Source: Paraferrimonas haliotis (lineage in GTDB: Bacteria > Pseudomonadota > Gammaproteobacteria > Enterobacterales > Shewanellaceae). Taken from it: a stretch of DNA of 64,000 nt. The translations under genes and the position numbers were made by a program. Below are positions 8,326-17,675 of this stretch, in pieces; within the stretch, counting starts at the first letter, position 1, and every line of letters begins with the position of its first letter. The DNA lies in the NCBI RefSeq assembly GCF_002282895.1, contig NZ_NRRB01000002.1, forward strand, positions 186,001 through 250,000, written 5' to 3'. The notes under the pieces are model-generated. The model did not search any database. It was not told where the DNA came from and saw only the letters and a list, made by a program, of their open reading frames with translations.

Positions 8326-10614
8326 ATGCAGCGTCGCCAGCTTATACATTTCTCTTGCGTTCTTTTTTCTTGTGCCTTGGTTGCACCGAACGCAGCTGCA
8401 AGTGAAACAAACCTACAATGCGTTATTGTGCCACCAGTGGATTCAGAGATTAAAGTTCCTGAATTTGACCTCGACACAGACCCTTACAACGTCCCAATTC
8501 AAGTAAAAGCAGATCGCACAGATGCCATCGTGGGCGAGTACGCCGAATTTAATGGCAACGTTATCTTTGTCCAAGGTAATAGCCGCATCGCTGCAGACAG
8601 CGCGAGGGTCAATCAGCAGGATGAGAGCTTAGAAGCAGCCGGTAACTTAACCTTTCAAAGCGAACTTTTTACGGTGACAGCCGATTCGCTATCCGCCAAT
8701 GTTTCCACCAATCAAGCCACTCTTCGTCAGGCCGATTACTGGTTAAATGGCAAGCAAATTCACGGTCACGCCAACGAGTTGAAAGTCACCGATGAAAGCG
8801 ATCTCATTTTAACCAATACCAATTTCACTACCTGCCCTACGGATGAACCCGATTGGTTACTTGAGGCCAGTAAGATTGAGATTGACAGCTCGGAAGAATG
8901 GGGAAAAATTTGGGGTGCAAAACTGCGGCTGTTTGACGTTCCCGTTTTCTACATGCCCTACATGACCATCCCCGTGTCGGAGCAACGCAAATCCGGATTT
9001 CTGTTTCCAAAGTTTAGTACCAGCACCACCAATGGCGTAGAAGCAGCAGTACCATATTACTGGAACATTGCGCCCTCATACGACGCTACCATTACGCCAC
9101 ACATCATGTCGGCTCGTGGGCTATTCATGAAAGGGGAGTTCCGCTATCTAGCCGGTGACAGCCAATCCGGTCAAGTAAACCTGGAATATTTGGGCGATGA
9201 CAAAAAATTAGCCAACAGCCCCGATCGCTACCTGTACCATTTCGAACATCAAGGCCGCATCACTGAAGAGTGGCGAGTGCTCGCCAATTACACCGATGTG
9301 TCCGACAATAACTATTTTAACGATTTAGATTCGGCGGTTAGTCGCGCCACCGACAACCAACTAATTCGTGTCGGTGAGGTCAGCTACTTCCAGCCTAATT
9401 GGAACTTTGCCGCTAAAGTACAAGACATAAAAGTACTGGGTGAAGATGAAATTCCCTATCAGGTAATGCCTCAATTAACGTACCAATACGCCATGCCCAA
9501 TTTGGGGTTCGGTGCGGACTTTGACTTTTACAGCGAATTAACTAACTTTTCTCACAAAGAAAGCCAATACAATACCGCCACTCGTTTGCATTTAGAGCCT
9601 ACCTTTAGCGTGCCCTATCAAACACCTTCCGGCTCCTTGTTAGGTGAAATTAAGCTGCTGCAGACCTTTTATCAACAACAAGACCCCAATGGTCAATTAG
9701 ACGACAGCGTCAGCCGCACCATTCCTCAGGTTCGGCTTAATGGTAAAGTGAATTTAGAGCGACAAACCGAATGGTTTGATAGCAGCTACCGACAAACGCT
9801 AGAGCCGCAAGTGCAGTATTTGTATGTGGGCTATGAAGATCAGTCGCAAATTGGTATCTACGATACCGGTATTCTTTACGAAGATTACTACGGCTTATTC
9901 CGAGACCGACGCTTTTCAGGCTTAGATCGCATAGCCGATGCCAATCAGGTGACGTTGGGTCTTACCAGCCGCTGGTTTGATGCCGACAATGTTGAAGCGG
10001 CGAAAGTCAGTATTGGTCAAATACAATACTTGGACAACAGTCAGGTTTCCTTAACCTCGGATCTGCCGGAGTTGACCGCTTCCCGCTCGGCATTAGCCGG
10101 CGACTTTGATTTCCGACTGACTCAAGACTGGTATCTTAGCAGCGCCTTAATGTACAACACCGACGCGGGTGAAGTTGTTCGAGGTCAAGGTACACTGGAT
10201 TTTCGTCCCTCGCAAAATAAGCTGTTTCAGTTGAACTATCGATACGTGCCGGATATTGCTGACGAAGTGGATATTTCCCAAGCGGGGGTGCGTACTGCGT
10301 GGCCAATTACCGACAATCTGCACTTTGTCGGAAACTTTTACTACGATATGAAACTCAAACGTTCTGTAGAAACCTACGCGGGCTTCCAATACGAAGCTTG
10401 CTGTTGGGCCATACGGTTAAGTTATCATCACTACTTGAAGACTAACTACGAAGATAATAACGCACCGCCGGTTGACCCTCGGGAAACCTTTGAGCAAGGT
10501 ATATACTTAAACTTTGTGATAAAAGGACTCGGTGGTGAAGGACCGTTAGGCATTAGCGATATGCTCAATGAAGGGCTATTTAATTACCGCCGCCCATTGT
10601 ATCTGAAAAACTAA
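8326..10614 (+). CDS. lptD: LPS assembly outer-membrane protein LptD
   Basis: Large barrel that inserts lipopolysaccharide into the outer leaflet together with LptE. Its 762 residues include a signal peptide ending near PNAAA and an OstA/LptA-like jellyroll at about residues 50-190, then the barrel. The four Cys needed for the two interdomain disulfides are present at residues 32, 170, 692 and 693 (adjacent pair in YEACCWA), close to E. coli 31, 173, 724 and 725. The ATG at 8326 is preferred because it gives the signal peptide. It is first in a run of forward genes with surA, which helps fold it. Confidence 0.97.
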   Translation: MQRRQLIHFSCVLFSCALVAPNAAASETNLQCVIVPPVDSEIKVPEFDLDTDPYNVPIQVKADRTDAIVGEYAEFNGNVIFVQGNSRIAADSARVNQQDESLEAAGNLTFQSELFTVTADSLSANVSTNQATLRQADYWLNGKQIHGHANELKVTDESDLILTNTNFTTCPTDEPDWLLEASKIEIDSSEEWGKIWGAKLRLFDVPVFYMPYMTIPVSEQRKSGFLFPKFSTSTTNGVEAAVPYYWNIAPSYDATITPHIMSARGLFMKGEFRYLAGDSQSGQVNLEYLGDDKKLANSPDRYLYHFEHQGRITEEWRVLANYTDVSDNNYFNDLDSAVSRATDNQLIRVGEVSYFQPNWNFAAKVQDIKVLGEDEIPYQVMPQLTYQYAMPNLGFGADFDFYSELTNFSHKESQYNTATRLHLEPTFSVPYQTPSGSLLGEIKLLQTFYQQQDPNGQLDDSVSRTIPQVRLNGKVNLERQTEWFDSSYRQTLEPQVQYLYVGYEDQSQIGIYDTGILYEDYYGLFRDRRFSGLDRIADANQVTLGLTSRWFDADNVEAAKVSIGQIQYLDNSQVSLTSDLPELTASRSALAGDFDFRLTQDWYLSSALMYNTDAGEVVRGQGTLDFRPSQNKLFQLNYRYVPDIADEVDISQAGVRTAWPITDNLHFVGNFYYDMKLKRSVETYAGFQYEACCWAIRLSYHHYLKTNYEDNNAPPVDPRETFEQGIYLNFVIKGLGGEGPLGISDMLNEGLFNYRRPLYLKN

Positions 10615-10713
10615 TCGAAAAGTGATACAGTGAGCCGAAAACGCCAGAAGCTCCGCAGGCCATGCTTGTGGGAAAAATTGGTCATAATCAGAGAATCGTC
10701 AGGATCTAATTTA

Positions 10714-12015
10714 ATGAAATTGCGACAACTTTTAACCTGTGCATTAGTGGCTTTAGCAAGCTTTTCCAGTCACCTCGTTGCGGCACCACTCGACCGCGTT
10801 GCCGTACAGGTTAACGATGGCATCATTTTGCAAAGCGAAATCGATAGCATGGTCAATACGGTCAAGCAAAACGCGAAAGCTCAAGGGCAGAGTTTGCCGT
10901 CGGACAGTGCGCTTAAGACTCAGGTAACGGAGCGACTCATCATTACCACCTTGCAAATGCAAATGGCGGATAGAATGGGACTGCAAATTGGTGACCTGCA
11001 ACTCGACCAAATGATCGGCAACATTGCCCAAGAGCAAAAAATGACCGTCAGCGAAATGCGCAAAGCCATTGAGCAAGACGGCACCAGCTTCGCTACCTAC
11101 CGAGAGCAGTTGCGCCAAGAAGTTACCCTTGGCGAAGTACAACGAATTCAGGTGCGTCGTCGTATTCAAGTATCGCCTCAAGAAGTATCCAGCTTGGTTG
11201 AAATGATCGAGCAGCAAGGCATGCAAAACTCTGAGTTTCACATTGGCCACATTCTAATTGAAGTGCCAAGCAACCCAAGCAGCGCGCAAATGGAAGCCTC
11301 TAAAGAGCGTGCCGATAAAACCTTAGAGCTGCTTAATGACGGTGCCGACTTTAAACGTACCGCCATCGCCGCTTCCGGTGGACCAAAGGCGCTCGAAGGC
11401 GGTGACTGGGGTTACATGAACGTCAATGAAATGCCCACCTTATTCGCCGAGCTAATGACCGGAGTAAAAAAAGGCGACATATTGGGCCCTATTAAAACCG
11501 GTGCTGGTTTTCATATCGTTAAAATTTTCGACGTCCGAGGCCGTGAAACTCAAGAGTTAACCGAGGTGCACACGCGCCACATTCTGTTGAAGCCGTCACC
11601 CATTTTGTCGGAAGAGCGCGCCAAAGAAATGCTGGAAAGCTTTATGAAGCAAGTTAACGATGGCAGCGCTGACTTTGCCGATTTAGCCAAACAATATTCT
11701 GAAGACCCAGGCAGCGCCATTAAGGGCGGTGATTTGGGTTGGGCTGATCCAACCATCTATGTGCCTGCGTTCAAGGACAACATTGAGCTGTTACAGCCCG
11801 GTCAATACAGTAAGCCGTTCCGTTCCAGCCATGGTTGGCACGTGTTGCAGCTAATCGAGCGCAGAACCACTGACGCCACCGACCAAATGAACAACGACCG
11901 TGCGTATCAGCTTATCTTCCGTCGTAAATACAACGAAGAGCTGAATGCTTGGCTAAACGAAATTCGCGGCGAAGCTTACATCGAAGTCATCGACCCAATG
12001 CAACGACGAGGCTAA
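10714..12015 (+). CDS. surA: Periplasmic chaperone and peptidyl-prolyl isomerase SurA
   Basis: Outer-membrane-protein chaperone, 433 residues from the ATG at 10714 (E. coli 428). That start follows AGGAT and begins a clean signal peptide (MKLRQLLTCALVALASF, cut after VAA). The chaperone N-domain (LDRVAVQVNDGIILQSEID onward) is followed by two parvulin domains, opening with FHIGHILIEVP near 203 and VHTRHILLKPS near 313. The open frame extends upstream to 10630 but those residues look non-coding. LptD is a known SurA client, matching the gene order. Confidence 0.97.
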   Translation: MKLRQLLTCALVALASFSSHLVAAPLDRVAVQVNDGIILQSEIDSMVNTVKQNAKAQGQSLPSDSALKTQVTERLIITTLQMQMADRMGLQIGDLQLDQMIGNIAQEQKMTVSEMRKAIEQDGTSFATYREQLRQEVTLGEVQRIQVRRRIQVSPQEVSSLVEMIEQQGMQNSEFHIGHILIEVPSNPSSAQMEASKERADKTLELLNDGADFKRTAIAASGGPKALEGGDWGYMNVNEMPTLFAELMTGVKKGDILGPIKTGAGFHIVKIFDVRGRETQELTEVHTRHILLKPSPILSEERAKEMLESFMKQVNDGSADFADLAKQYSEDPGSAIKGGDLGWADPTIYVPAFKDNIELLQPGQYSKPFRSSHGWHVLQLIERRTTDATDQMNNDRAYQLIFRRKYNEELNAWLNEIRGEAYIEVIDPMQRRG

Positions 12016-12021
12016 TTACTT

Positions 12022-13008
12022 TTGACCTTGAGAATCGCAGTTACACCGGGAGAGCCCGCCGGCATAGGACCGGACTTAGTGGTGCAATTAGCTCAACAGG
12101 ACTGGCCGGTTGAGTTGGTGGTCTGCGCCAACCCTGAATTGATGAACAGCCGAGCCAAAAAGCTCGGCCTACCGTTAAATCTAAAGCCTTATCAACCGTC
12201 CTTGCCTGCGCAACCGCAGGCGGCGGGTACGCTTACCATTTCCCCTTTCCACCTCGATAACGAAGTTCAGCCGGGCAAGCTTGATGAAGCCAATGCCGCC
12301 TATGTGGTGGATACCTTAGGCTTTGCCGGTGAGAAAAACATGTCGGGTGAGTTTGACGCCGTGGTTACCGGCCCGGTTCATAAAGGCATTATCAATCAAG
12401 CAGGCATTAGCTTTAGCGGCCACACTGAGTTTTTTGCTCATCAAGCCGGCTGTAACGATGTGGTCATGATGCTCGCTACCGAAGGATTGCGGGTAGCATT
12501 AGTAACCACTCACATTCCTCTGGCTTACGTATCCAAAGCCGTTACCCGTGAACGCTTACAAAAAATTGTGCGCATTTTGCATAAAGATTTGGTGAGTAAG
12601 TTTGGCAATGACAACCCTAAAATTTACGTGTGTGGGATCAACCCCCACGCCGGCGAAGATGGCCATTTAGGCCGAGAAGAAATTGAAGTAATCAGCCCAG
12701 CCCTGGAAGAATTGAGAGAGGAAGGCATTCAGCTCGTTGGGCCGCTGCCCGCCGACACCCTATTCCAGCAAAAGTATCTCGACGATGCCGATTGTGTGTT
12801 GGCCATGTACCACGACCAAGGCTTGCCGGTGCTTAAATCCCGCGGCTTTGGTAAGTCGGTCAACATCACCTTAGGGCTGCCGTATATCAGAACCTCGGTA
12901 GATCATGGCACCGCTTTAGAACTGGCGGGCACTGGCGAAGCGGATCTCGGTAGCTTTATCTGCGCCCTTAACCAAGCCATTGAGTTGGCTGAGAGTAAAA
13001 CCAAATGA
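12022..13008 (+). CDS. pdxA: 4-hydroxythreonine-4-phosphate dehydrogenase
   Basis: NAD-dependent enzyme of the DXP-dependent pyridoxal phosphate pathway, 328 residues. The start is TTG at 12022, six bases after the surA stop, with GAGG upstream inside the surA end; no ATG is suitably placed before the conserved [12 protein letters not shown]. Metal-binding His residues lie in [22 protein letters not shown] and [14 protein letters not shown]. Its stop overlaps the rsmA start in ATGA. Confidence 0.96.
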   Translation: MTLRIAVTPGEPAGIGPDLVVQLAQQDWPVELVVCANPELMNSRAKKLGLPLNLKPYQPSLPAQPQAAGTLTISPFHLDNEVQPGKLDEANAAYVVDTLGFAGEKNMSGEFDAVVTGPVHKGIINQAGISFSGHTEFFAHQAGCNDVVMMLATEGLRVALVTTHIPLAYVSKAVTRERLQKIVRILHKDLVSKFGNDNPKIYVCGINPHAGEDGHLGREEIEVISPALEELREEGIQLVGPLPADTLFQQKYLDDADCVLAMYHDQGLPVLKSRGFGKSVNITLGLPYIRTSVDHGTALELAGTGEADLGSFICALNQAIELAESKTK

Positions 13009-13805
13009 GTAATAAGGTCCATTTAGGCCATCAAGCCCGTAAACGCTTTGGGCAAAACTTCTTAAACGACGACGCCATTATTGGTCGTATCGTGGCTGCA
13101 ATTTCACCGGACAATGACCACACCATGGTTGAAATTGGGCCGGGCCTTGGCGCAATCACCGAACCCGTAGCCGAGCGCATTGACCGCTTAAACGTAGTGG
13201 AGTTAGACAAAGACTTAGTCGAACGGTTACAAAGTCATCCTTTTTTGTCGTCGAAATTAGCCATTCATCAAGGTGACGCGCTTAAATTTGATTTTAGCCA
13301 GCTGATTGAGCCGGGTAAGACAATGAAAGTCTTCGGAAATTTGCCTTACAACATTTCCACACCACTGATGTTTCATTTGTTCGAATACGCCGAGCACATC
13401 GCCAACATGCACTTTATGTTGCAAAAAGAAGTGGTGTTGCGATTGTCAGCGGCTCCCGGCAATAAAGCCTATGGTCGCCTAAGTGTGATGGCGCAGTATC
13501 ACTGTCAGGTTATTCCGGTCTTGGAAGTTCCACCGGGCTGTTTTGTACCGCCGCCAAAAGTGGACTCAGCGGTAGTTCGCTTAGTTCCACACCAAACTAA
13601 CCCGCACCCGTGCGACAACTTAGCAAAGTTACATCACGTGGTAAGTACCGCGTTTAATATGCGCCGTAAAACCCTTAGAAATAACCTTAAAAAGTTATTC
13701 AGTGATCAAGACTTTGAAGAGCTTTCTATCGATGCGAGCTTGCGCCCTGAACAAATCTCAGTGGCTCAATACGTCGCGTTGGCTAACCGCTTAGAATCGA
13801 GGTAG
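13005..13805 (+). CDS. rsmA: 16S rRNA adenine dimethyltransferase RsmA (KsgA)
   Basis: Dimethylates the two adjacent adenines in the 3'-terminal helix of 16S rRNA during 30S maturation. The 266 residues include the N-terminal [10 protein letters not shown], the SAM-binding [11 protein letters not shown] (motif I), and the catalytic motif [12 protein letters not shown]. The RNA-binding helical C-terminal domain has [13 protein letters not shown]. Four-base overlap with pdxA suggests translational coupling. Confidence 0.98.
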   Translation: MSNKVHLGHQARKRFGQNFLNDDAIIGRIVAAISPDNDHTMVEIGPGLGAITEPVAERIDRLNVVELDKDLVERLQSHPFLSSKLAIHQGDALKFDFSQLIEPGKTMKVFGNLPYNISTPLMFHLFEYAEHIANMHFMLQKEVVLRLSAAPGNKAYGRLSVMAQYHCQVIPVLEVPPGCFVPPPKVDSAVVRLVPHQTNPHPCDNLAKLHHVVSTAFNMRRKTLRNNLKKLFSDQDFEELSIDASLRPEQISVAQYVALANRLESR

Positions 13806-13814
13806 AACCCACTT

Positions 13815-14198
13815 ATGACTGACTTGCTTGCCCAAGAAGTGAATGTATCCGTAATCAGCGAGTACGTAGCGCAACAATCGGATCCCTCCTTAGAAAAGTT
13901 CGTATACCAATACACAGTGACCATAGCTAATGAAGGCAGTCACCCAGTGACCATACTCGCTCGTCACTGGCTTATTACGGATGGTAACGGCAAGCTCAAT
14001 GAAGTTCAGGGCGATGGTGTGATTGGCGAAACCCCAACCATTGAAGCCGGCGACAGCTTTACCTACACCTCTGCAGCCATGTTGGAAACGCAATTAGGCA
14101 CCATGCAAGGCAGTTATACCGCTCAAGGCCAAAACCACGTTCAGTTTAAAATCCCAATCCCGGTATTTCGACTTGAGGTACCGGGCGTGGTCCATTAA
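13815..14198 (+). CDS. apaG: ApaG (DUF525) protein
   Basis: Small beta-sandwich protein of 127 residues, the usual ApaG length. Conserved core segments are seen in YTVTIANEGSHPVTILARHW and GVIGETPTIEAGDSFTYTS. The biochemical role in bacteria is not settled; it is classically co-transcribed with rsmA and apaH, as here, with a nine-base gap from rsmA and 16 to apaH. Confidence 0.96.
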   Translation: MTDLLAQEVNVSVISEYVAQQSDPSLEKFVYQYTVTIANEGSHPVTILARHWLITDGNGKLNEVQGDGVIGETPTIEAGDSFTYTSAAMLETQLGTMQGSYTAQGQNHVQFKIPIPVFRLEVPGVVH

Positions 14199-14214
14199 GC
14201 GCTAGCTAAAGCAC

Positions 14215-15036
14215 ATGGCCACCTATATTGTGGGCGACCTTCAAGGTTGTTTCTTAGAACTTGAACAGCTGTTGCTGAAGGTCGACTTTAACCCCTCTAC
14301 CGATACCCTTTGGGGCTGTGGCGATCTGATTGCCCGAGGCCCTGACTCGCTAAAAACCTTAAGCTACTTCTTCGAAAATCAAGACCATTGCCACGCCGTA
14401 CTGGGTAACCACGATTTACATTTATTGGCTGTGGCCGCCAAGCTTAGGCGCTATAAACCCTCTGACTATTTAGACGAACTGCTACAATCACCGCGGTTAC
14501 CGGATATGATCAATTGGCTGAGGCACCAGCCATTACTTAAACGCTTCAAACAAGAGAAAGTGGTATTAACCCACGCAGGCTTGCCACCGCAGTGGCGCGT
14601 AAGAGACGCCAGAAAGGCCGCCAAACAGGTGGAGAAGGTTCTGCAATCGGACGATTATTTAGCCTTTATCAAGGTCATGTACGGCGACCAACCCAGCTTA
14701 TATGAAAACGCACAGTCGGAATTAGAAAAACTGCGATATACGGTTAATGCCTTAACCCGAATGCGTTATTTAACCGCAGATGGCGGCCTCGAATTTAAAC
14801 ACAAATTGGCAAAAGCAAAATCGGAACTGGTGCCCTGGTTTAAATACCCCACCAAGATCCGTAAATATCGATTAGTGTTCGGCCATTGGGGTGCCTTGAT
14901 GGGACAAACCGGCTCACCCCACTACTTAGGTCTCGACACCGGCTGTGTGTGGGGTAATCAATTAACCATGTGGCATTTAGAAAGCGACCAAATCATCCGC
15001 CAAGACTCAATTAAAACAGCCCAGCGACTGGACTGA
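14215..15036 (+). CDS. apaH: Symmetrical diadenosine tetraphosphatase ApaH
   Basis: Metallophosphatase of 273 residues that cleaves Ap4A to two ADP and can decap Np4-capped RNA. The three metallophosphoesterase motifs are plain: GDLQGCFLELEQLL at the N-terminus, GDLIARGPDSL near 38-48 and GNHDLHLL near 63-70, with the later VFGHWGALMG. It is the last gene of the lptD-to-apaH run and converges with folA, ten bases away, without an obvious hairpin between them. Confidence 0.98.
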   Translation: MATYIVGDLQGCFLELEQLLLKVDFNPSTDTLWGCGDLIARGPDSLKTLSYFFENQDHCHAVLGNHDLHLLAVAAKLRRYKPSDYLDELLQSPRLPDMINWLRHQPLLKRFKQEKVVLTHAGLPPQWRVRDARKAAKQVEKVLQSDDYLAFIKVMYGDQPSLYENAQSELEKLRYTVNALTRMRYLTADGGLEFKHKLAKAKSELVPWFKYPTKIRKYRLVFGHWGALMGQTGSPHYLGLDTGCVWGNQLTMWHLESDQIIRQDSIKTAQRLD

Positions 15037-15046
15037 CACAACCAAG

Positions 15047-15538
15047 CTATGGGCGTTTGTGATAGGTGCTAAACGCGTAGCCTAAGCCTTTACTATTAAC
15101 GTGCTCACTGTGTTCAACACGCTGCCAACTGCCATCATCCCACTCGGGAAAACGCGTATCACCCTCAACCTGTAAATCGATGTGAGTCAGGTATAAACGC
15201 TCAGCAAACGGCAACATCATTTTATAAAGCTGGCCGCCGCCGATGATCATCAACTCATCAAGCTCAACGTCTTGGTTGGCAAGCTCGATAGCCTGCTCCA
15301 CCGAACTCGCCACTGTCACGCCTTCTGGCGCATAGTCGTTTTGGCGACTGATGACAATATTAAGTCGACCCGGCAATGGCCTACCAATGGATTCAAACGT
15401 TTTTCGCCCCATGACCACAGGCTTACCCATGGTGGTGGCTTTAAAGTGCTTCAAATCCTCGGGAAGATGCCAAGGCATTTGGTTTTCAAAGCCAATGACT
15501 CGGTCGTGAGCCATGGCGGCGATAAGCGCGATCCGCAT
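15047..15538 (-). CDS. folA: Dihydrofolate reductase
   Basis: NADPH-dependent reduction of dihydrofolate, 163 residues, like chromosomal FolA (159 in E. coli). The substrate pocket signature IGFENQMPWHLPEDLKHF has the catalytic Asp in PED, followed by the cofactor-binding VVMGRKTFESIGRPLPGR and later IIGGGQLY. The sequence is of the ordinary chromosomal type rather than a plasmid dfr type. Convergent with apaH. Confidence 0.97.
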   Translation of the reverse strand: MRIALIAAMAHDRVIGFENQMPWHLPEDLKHFKATTMGKPVVMGRKTFESIGRPLPGRLNIVISRQNDYAPEGVTVASSVEQAIELANQDVELDELMIIGGGQLYKMMLPFAERLYLTHIDLQVEGDTRFPEWDDGSWQRVEHSEHVNSKGLGYAFSTYHKRP

Positions 15539-15839
15539 AGCGGTCTTTCCTTAAGAGGGCGAGATAATGTCCGCTATATTGTCAGTAAAAACCTAAGAAA
15601 ACCAGTGAAAAACATTTCGCTATACACTCAGCGAACGTTAATTGGATAACGGGGATTGCGAGCCTTTCTTTCAGCCTTTAAAGGTTGTACAAAAAACATT
15701 CAAAACGATAGTGAACAATCGCTTTTTCCTCTACAATATGAAAAGCGACATCATAAATCTTGAAGAAGTAGCTAGATGATTGATGTTGGTTCTATTACTA
15801 GAGCTTTTTATGCTCTTACGGTTAAAAGGAAGTTAACCT
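15539..15839. other. Intergenic region between folA and the accessory patch
   Basis: About 300 bp with no convincing gene. It must hold the folA promoter (minus) and the promoter of the next gene (plus), but I can assign no strong -35/-10 pair. A short hairpin AGAGC/GCTCT lies near 15798-15815, just before the AAGGAAG ribosome site of the following gene. Confidence 0.4.
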
Positions 15840-16360
15840 ATGAAATCAGGTTTATTGGTCTTTGTGCCTATTTGGGCTGCGCTTTTTTCTGGTACCACAT
15901 TTGCTGATACAACGATTTACAGTTGCAGCCTCTGTGATACAGAAACGAAGGCTTTAGTGATCGCGAAACTAGCTGCGCGTGATCTTAGTTGTGAAAACGT
16001 TTTGTCTGATAAACCCGCACAACATGTTTGTGAATCTGATGGCAAAATATTGATTGTCGCCAGCTCAGAACACCAACAAGCCTGGAAATTCAGAGTAAAT
16101 AAAACTGTGTTTCTAAGCCCTGATGGTTCGCCATCGACACCCTTTGTTTCGGCAACTCAATTACCGCTGTCTAACGATGATTATGATGGCGTAGAGTACT
16201 TTTACGATATAGACCAGCGGTTTAGGGAAGCTGCCTCAAGTGTAGCTATTCCGTTCAGTTCTCCCCCTATTTAACTCCACCTGATTACAATGACGGCGAA
16301 TTTGGTTATACGACGGGATCTTTCGGCGTCAGTTTTGAAGCTAAACATTTTAAGTCTTAA
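15840..16360 (+). pseudogene. Secreted protein of unknown function, frameshifted near its 3' end
   Basis: The intact frame runs 15840-16274 (144 residues) with a good signal peptide (MKSGLLVFVPIWAALFSGT, cut after FADT region) behind AAGGAAG. No known domain is recognised; a Cys-x2-Cys (SCSLCDTE) lies just after the signal and two further Cys follow. At a run of five C (16263-16267) the frame meets an early stop, while the -1 frame stays open to 16360 and reads on naturally as YLTPPDYNDGEFGYTTG and a polar end. One added C restores a continuous protein of about 173 residues. It may be a real mutation, a sequencing error or a programmed shift. Confidence 0.55.
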
Positions 16361-16377
16361 GAATTCAGCGAGGTAGT

Positions 16378-16800
16378 ATGATCTTTTATTCAAAAATGGA
16401 TTGGTGGCTTTCTCTTATTATGGTTGCCACTATTTGTATTTGCAGTTACTCAGTTTACACTGCATTTTTTCGCGAATCGGCACCGCCTTCATGGTTTACA
16501 ATTGGGCTTATAGTTATTGTTGGAATTTTTCTACCAATCTCAATTCTATCATCCACTAAGTATCAGGTTGACGGCAATATGCTTAGTATAAATTCAGGAC
16601 CATTTTCTTGGAAAGTAGAGATAAGTAGTATTAAGTCAATACGAAAGACTCGCTCTATAATCTCATCGCCTGCTTTGTCACTCGACAGAATAGAACTGCA
16701 ACACAGCAATGGAATCATTTTAGTTTCTCCATCCAATAAAGATGAATTCGTAAAAGCATTAAATGCAGTTAGAGAGAAAAAACTGACTCTTGAGAACTAA
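16378..16800 (+). CDS. Membrane protein with bacterial PH-like domain
   Basis: A 140-residue protein with two membrane segments (about residues 9-29 and 39-58) followed by a small beta-rich domain. The latter, from STKYQVDGNMLSINSGPFSW on, contains the ISSIKSIRKTRS stretch typical of bacterial PH-like domains (bPH_4/DUF1200 type). Function of these is generally unknown. The ATG follows GCGAGGTAGT, a good ribosome site. It is 17 bp after the frameshifted gene and AT-rich like its neighbours. Confidence 0.65.
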   Translation: MIFYSKMDWWLSLIMVATICICSYSVYTAFFRESAPPSWFTIGLIVIVGIFLPISILSSTKYQVDGNMLSINSGPFSWKVEISSIKSIRKTRSIISSPALSLDRIELQHSNGIILVSPSNKDEFVKALNAVREKKLTLEN

Positions 16801-16935
16801 GAAGTCCGTGGCAGGGTATCAAGAACTAAAATAGAAAGGAGTCTCAAACTAATTTTTTGTAACTTCTATTTAAAATGGGGGATTACAATATCATCTCTAA
16901 TGAGCAGTTAAATAGTTTTGCTGTGGTAACTAAAA

Positions 16936-17121
16936 TTATTTATTTATCATATAAATTAGGATCTTCATAATTAAATACATAACTGCCAAAGCTTTTATAT
17001 AATTATGTTTATCTGCGAATGAGCCGAAGAGAACATACCCGCTAAGTGTATCTGCAATTTGCCTAGAACCATTAAAGAAAATAATCCAAATACATATTGA
17101 TACTTGAATAATAAATGTCAT
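16936..17121 (-). CDS. Small hypothetical membrane protein
   Basis: A 61-residue frame with two hydrophobic stretches (IIQVSICIWIIFF near the N-terminus and LAVMYLIMKILIYMI at the C-terminus). The ATG at 17121 is preceded by GCGAGGATTTC, a well-spaced ribosome site, which is the main reason to believe it. No homology is recognised. In AT-rich DNA such frames can be chance. Confidence 0.4.
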   Translation of the reverse strand: MTFIIQVSICIWIIFFNGSRQIADTLSGYVLFGSFADKHNYIKALAVMYLIMKILIYMINK

Positions 17122-17221
17122 GAAATCCTCGCAAAGATCTAAGTTTACTTCTAAAAGCTACCCTGATACAGTTCGCGTACAGTACTTCCGTGCTTATCAC
17201 TCATCAGTCAGACAAAAAAAC

Positions 17222-17303
17222 TGATAAGAACTGGTAACTCTAGACACTTTTTATGGGTCCATAATTTACCATAAAAATTGTCAAGAGTTACCAGTACTTA
17301 TCA
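17222..17303. repeat. Long inverted repeat, 35-bp arms, 12-bp spacer
   Basis: Left arm 17222-17256 begins TGATAAGAACTGGTAACTCT and right arm 17269-17303 is its reverse complement except at three positions (32 of 35 match). The spacer is GTCCATAATTTA. As RNA or cruciform it would form one long hairpin. It lacks a U-tract after the stem, so an ordinary terminator is doubtful; a palindromic repeat element or remnant of a miniature mobile element is possible. It lies between two convergent or tandem small genes in the accessory patch. Confidence 0.85.
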
Positions 17304-17323
17304 TAATTATTCAGAAGAATATC

Positions 17324-17668
17324 TTATGAAACTATAAAACAACAACTCATAACCACTATCGAAATGACACCTAATACAAGCCATCCTGTTTTTAATAAGG
17401 AAAATTCTTTTTTGTTAATTTTGTCTATGTCTGCAATTGAAACTTCAACCTTTTCACCTGATATCTTTTTAGAGTCAATTGCTTTAACAGTAAACTCATG
17501 AGTTACACCTTGCTTTGTGATAACTAGTACTTCATCACCAACTTCTACATGCTTTATCAATTCAGCATGAGAGTTGACATGAACATTATCAACGACTTTC
17601 ATTGACGAACAGCCACCTAAAAAAAGCACAAAGACCACCACAGAAAAAATCTTTAATATATTCATCAT
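17324..17668 (-). CDS. Small lipoprotein with C-terminal membrane segment
   Basis: A 114-residue predicted lipoprotein: hydrophobic N-terminus and lipobox LGGC with Cys20. The middle (VGDEVLVITKQGVTHEFTVK, then KISGEKVEVSIADIDKI) looks like a small beta-barrel module seen in many uncharacterised proteobacterial lipoproteins. A hydrophobic tail near residues 94-113 could anchor it again. It starts seven bases after the phospholipase-like gene, behind AGGAAC, so the two are almost surely co-transcribed. A partner or immunity-type role is a guess. Confidence 0.6.
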   Translation of the reverse strand: MMNILKIFSVVVFVLFLGGCSSMKVVDNVHVNSHAELIKHVEVGDEVLVITKQGVTHEFTVKAIDSKKISGEKVEVSIADIDKINKKEFSLLKTGWLVLGVISIVVMSCCFIVS

Positions 17669-17675
17669 TATGTTC

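Noticed and set aside
10753-11250. 165-residue open frame on the minus strand opposite surA
   Set aside because: Antisense to the well-supported SurA domain; composition and lack of a start signal mark it as a shadow.
15272-15649. 125-residue plus-strand frame opposite folA
   Set aside because: Overlaps a clear dihydrofolate reductase; it ends in the spacer and has no ribosome site.
16829-16871. Eight-base inverted repeat AAATAGAA/TTCTATTT after the PH-domain gene as a terminator
   Set aside because: Long loop and AT-only stem; too weak to call.
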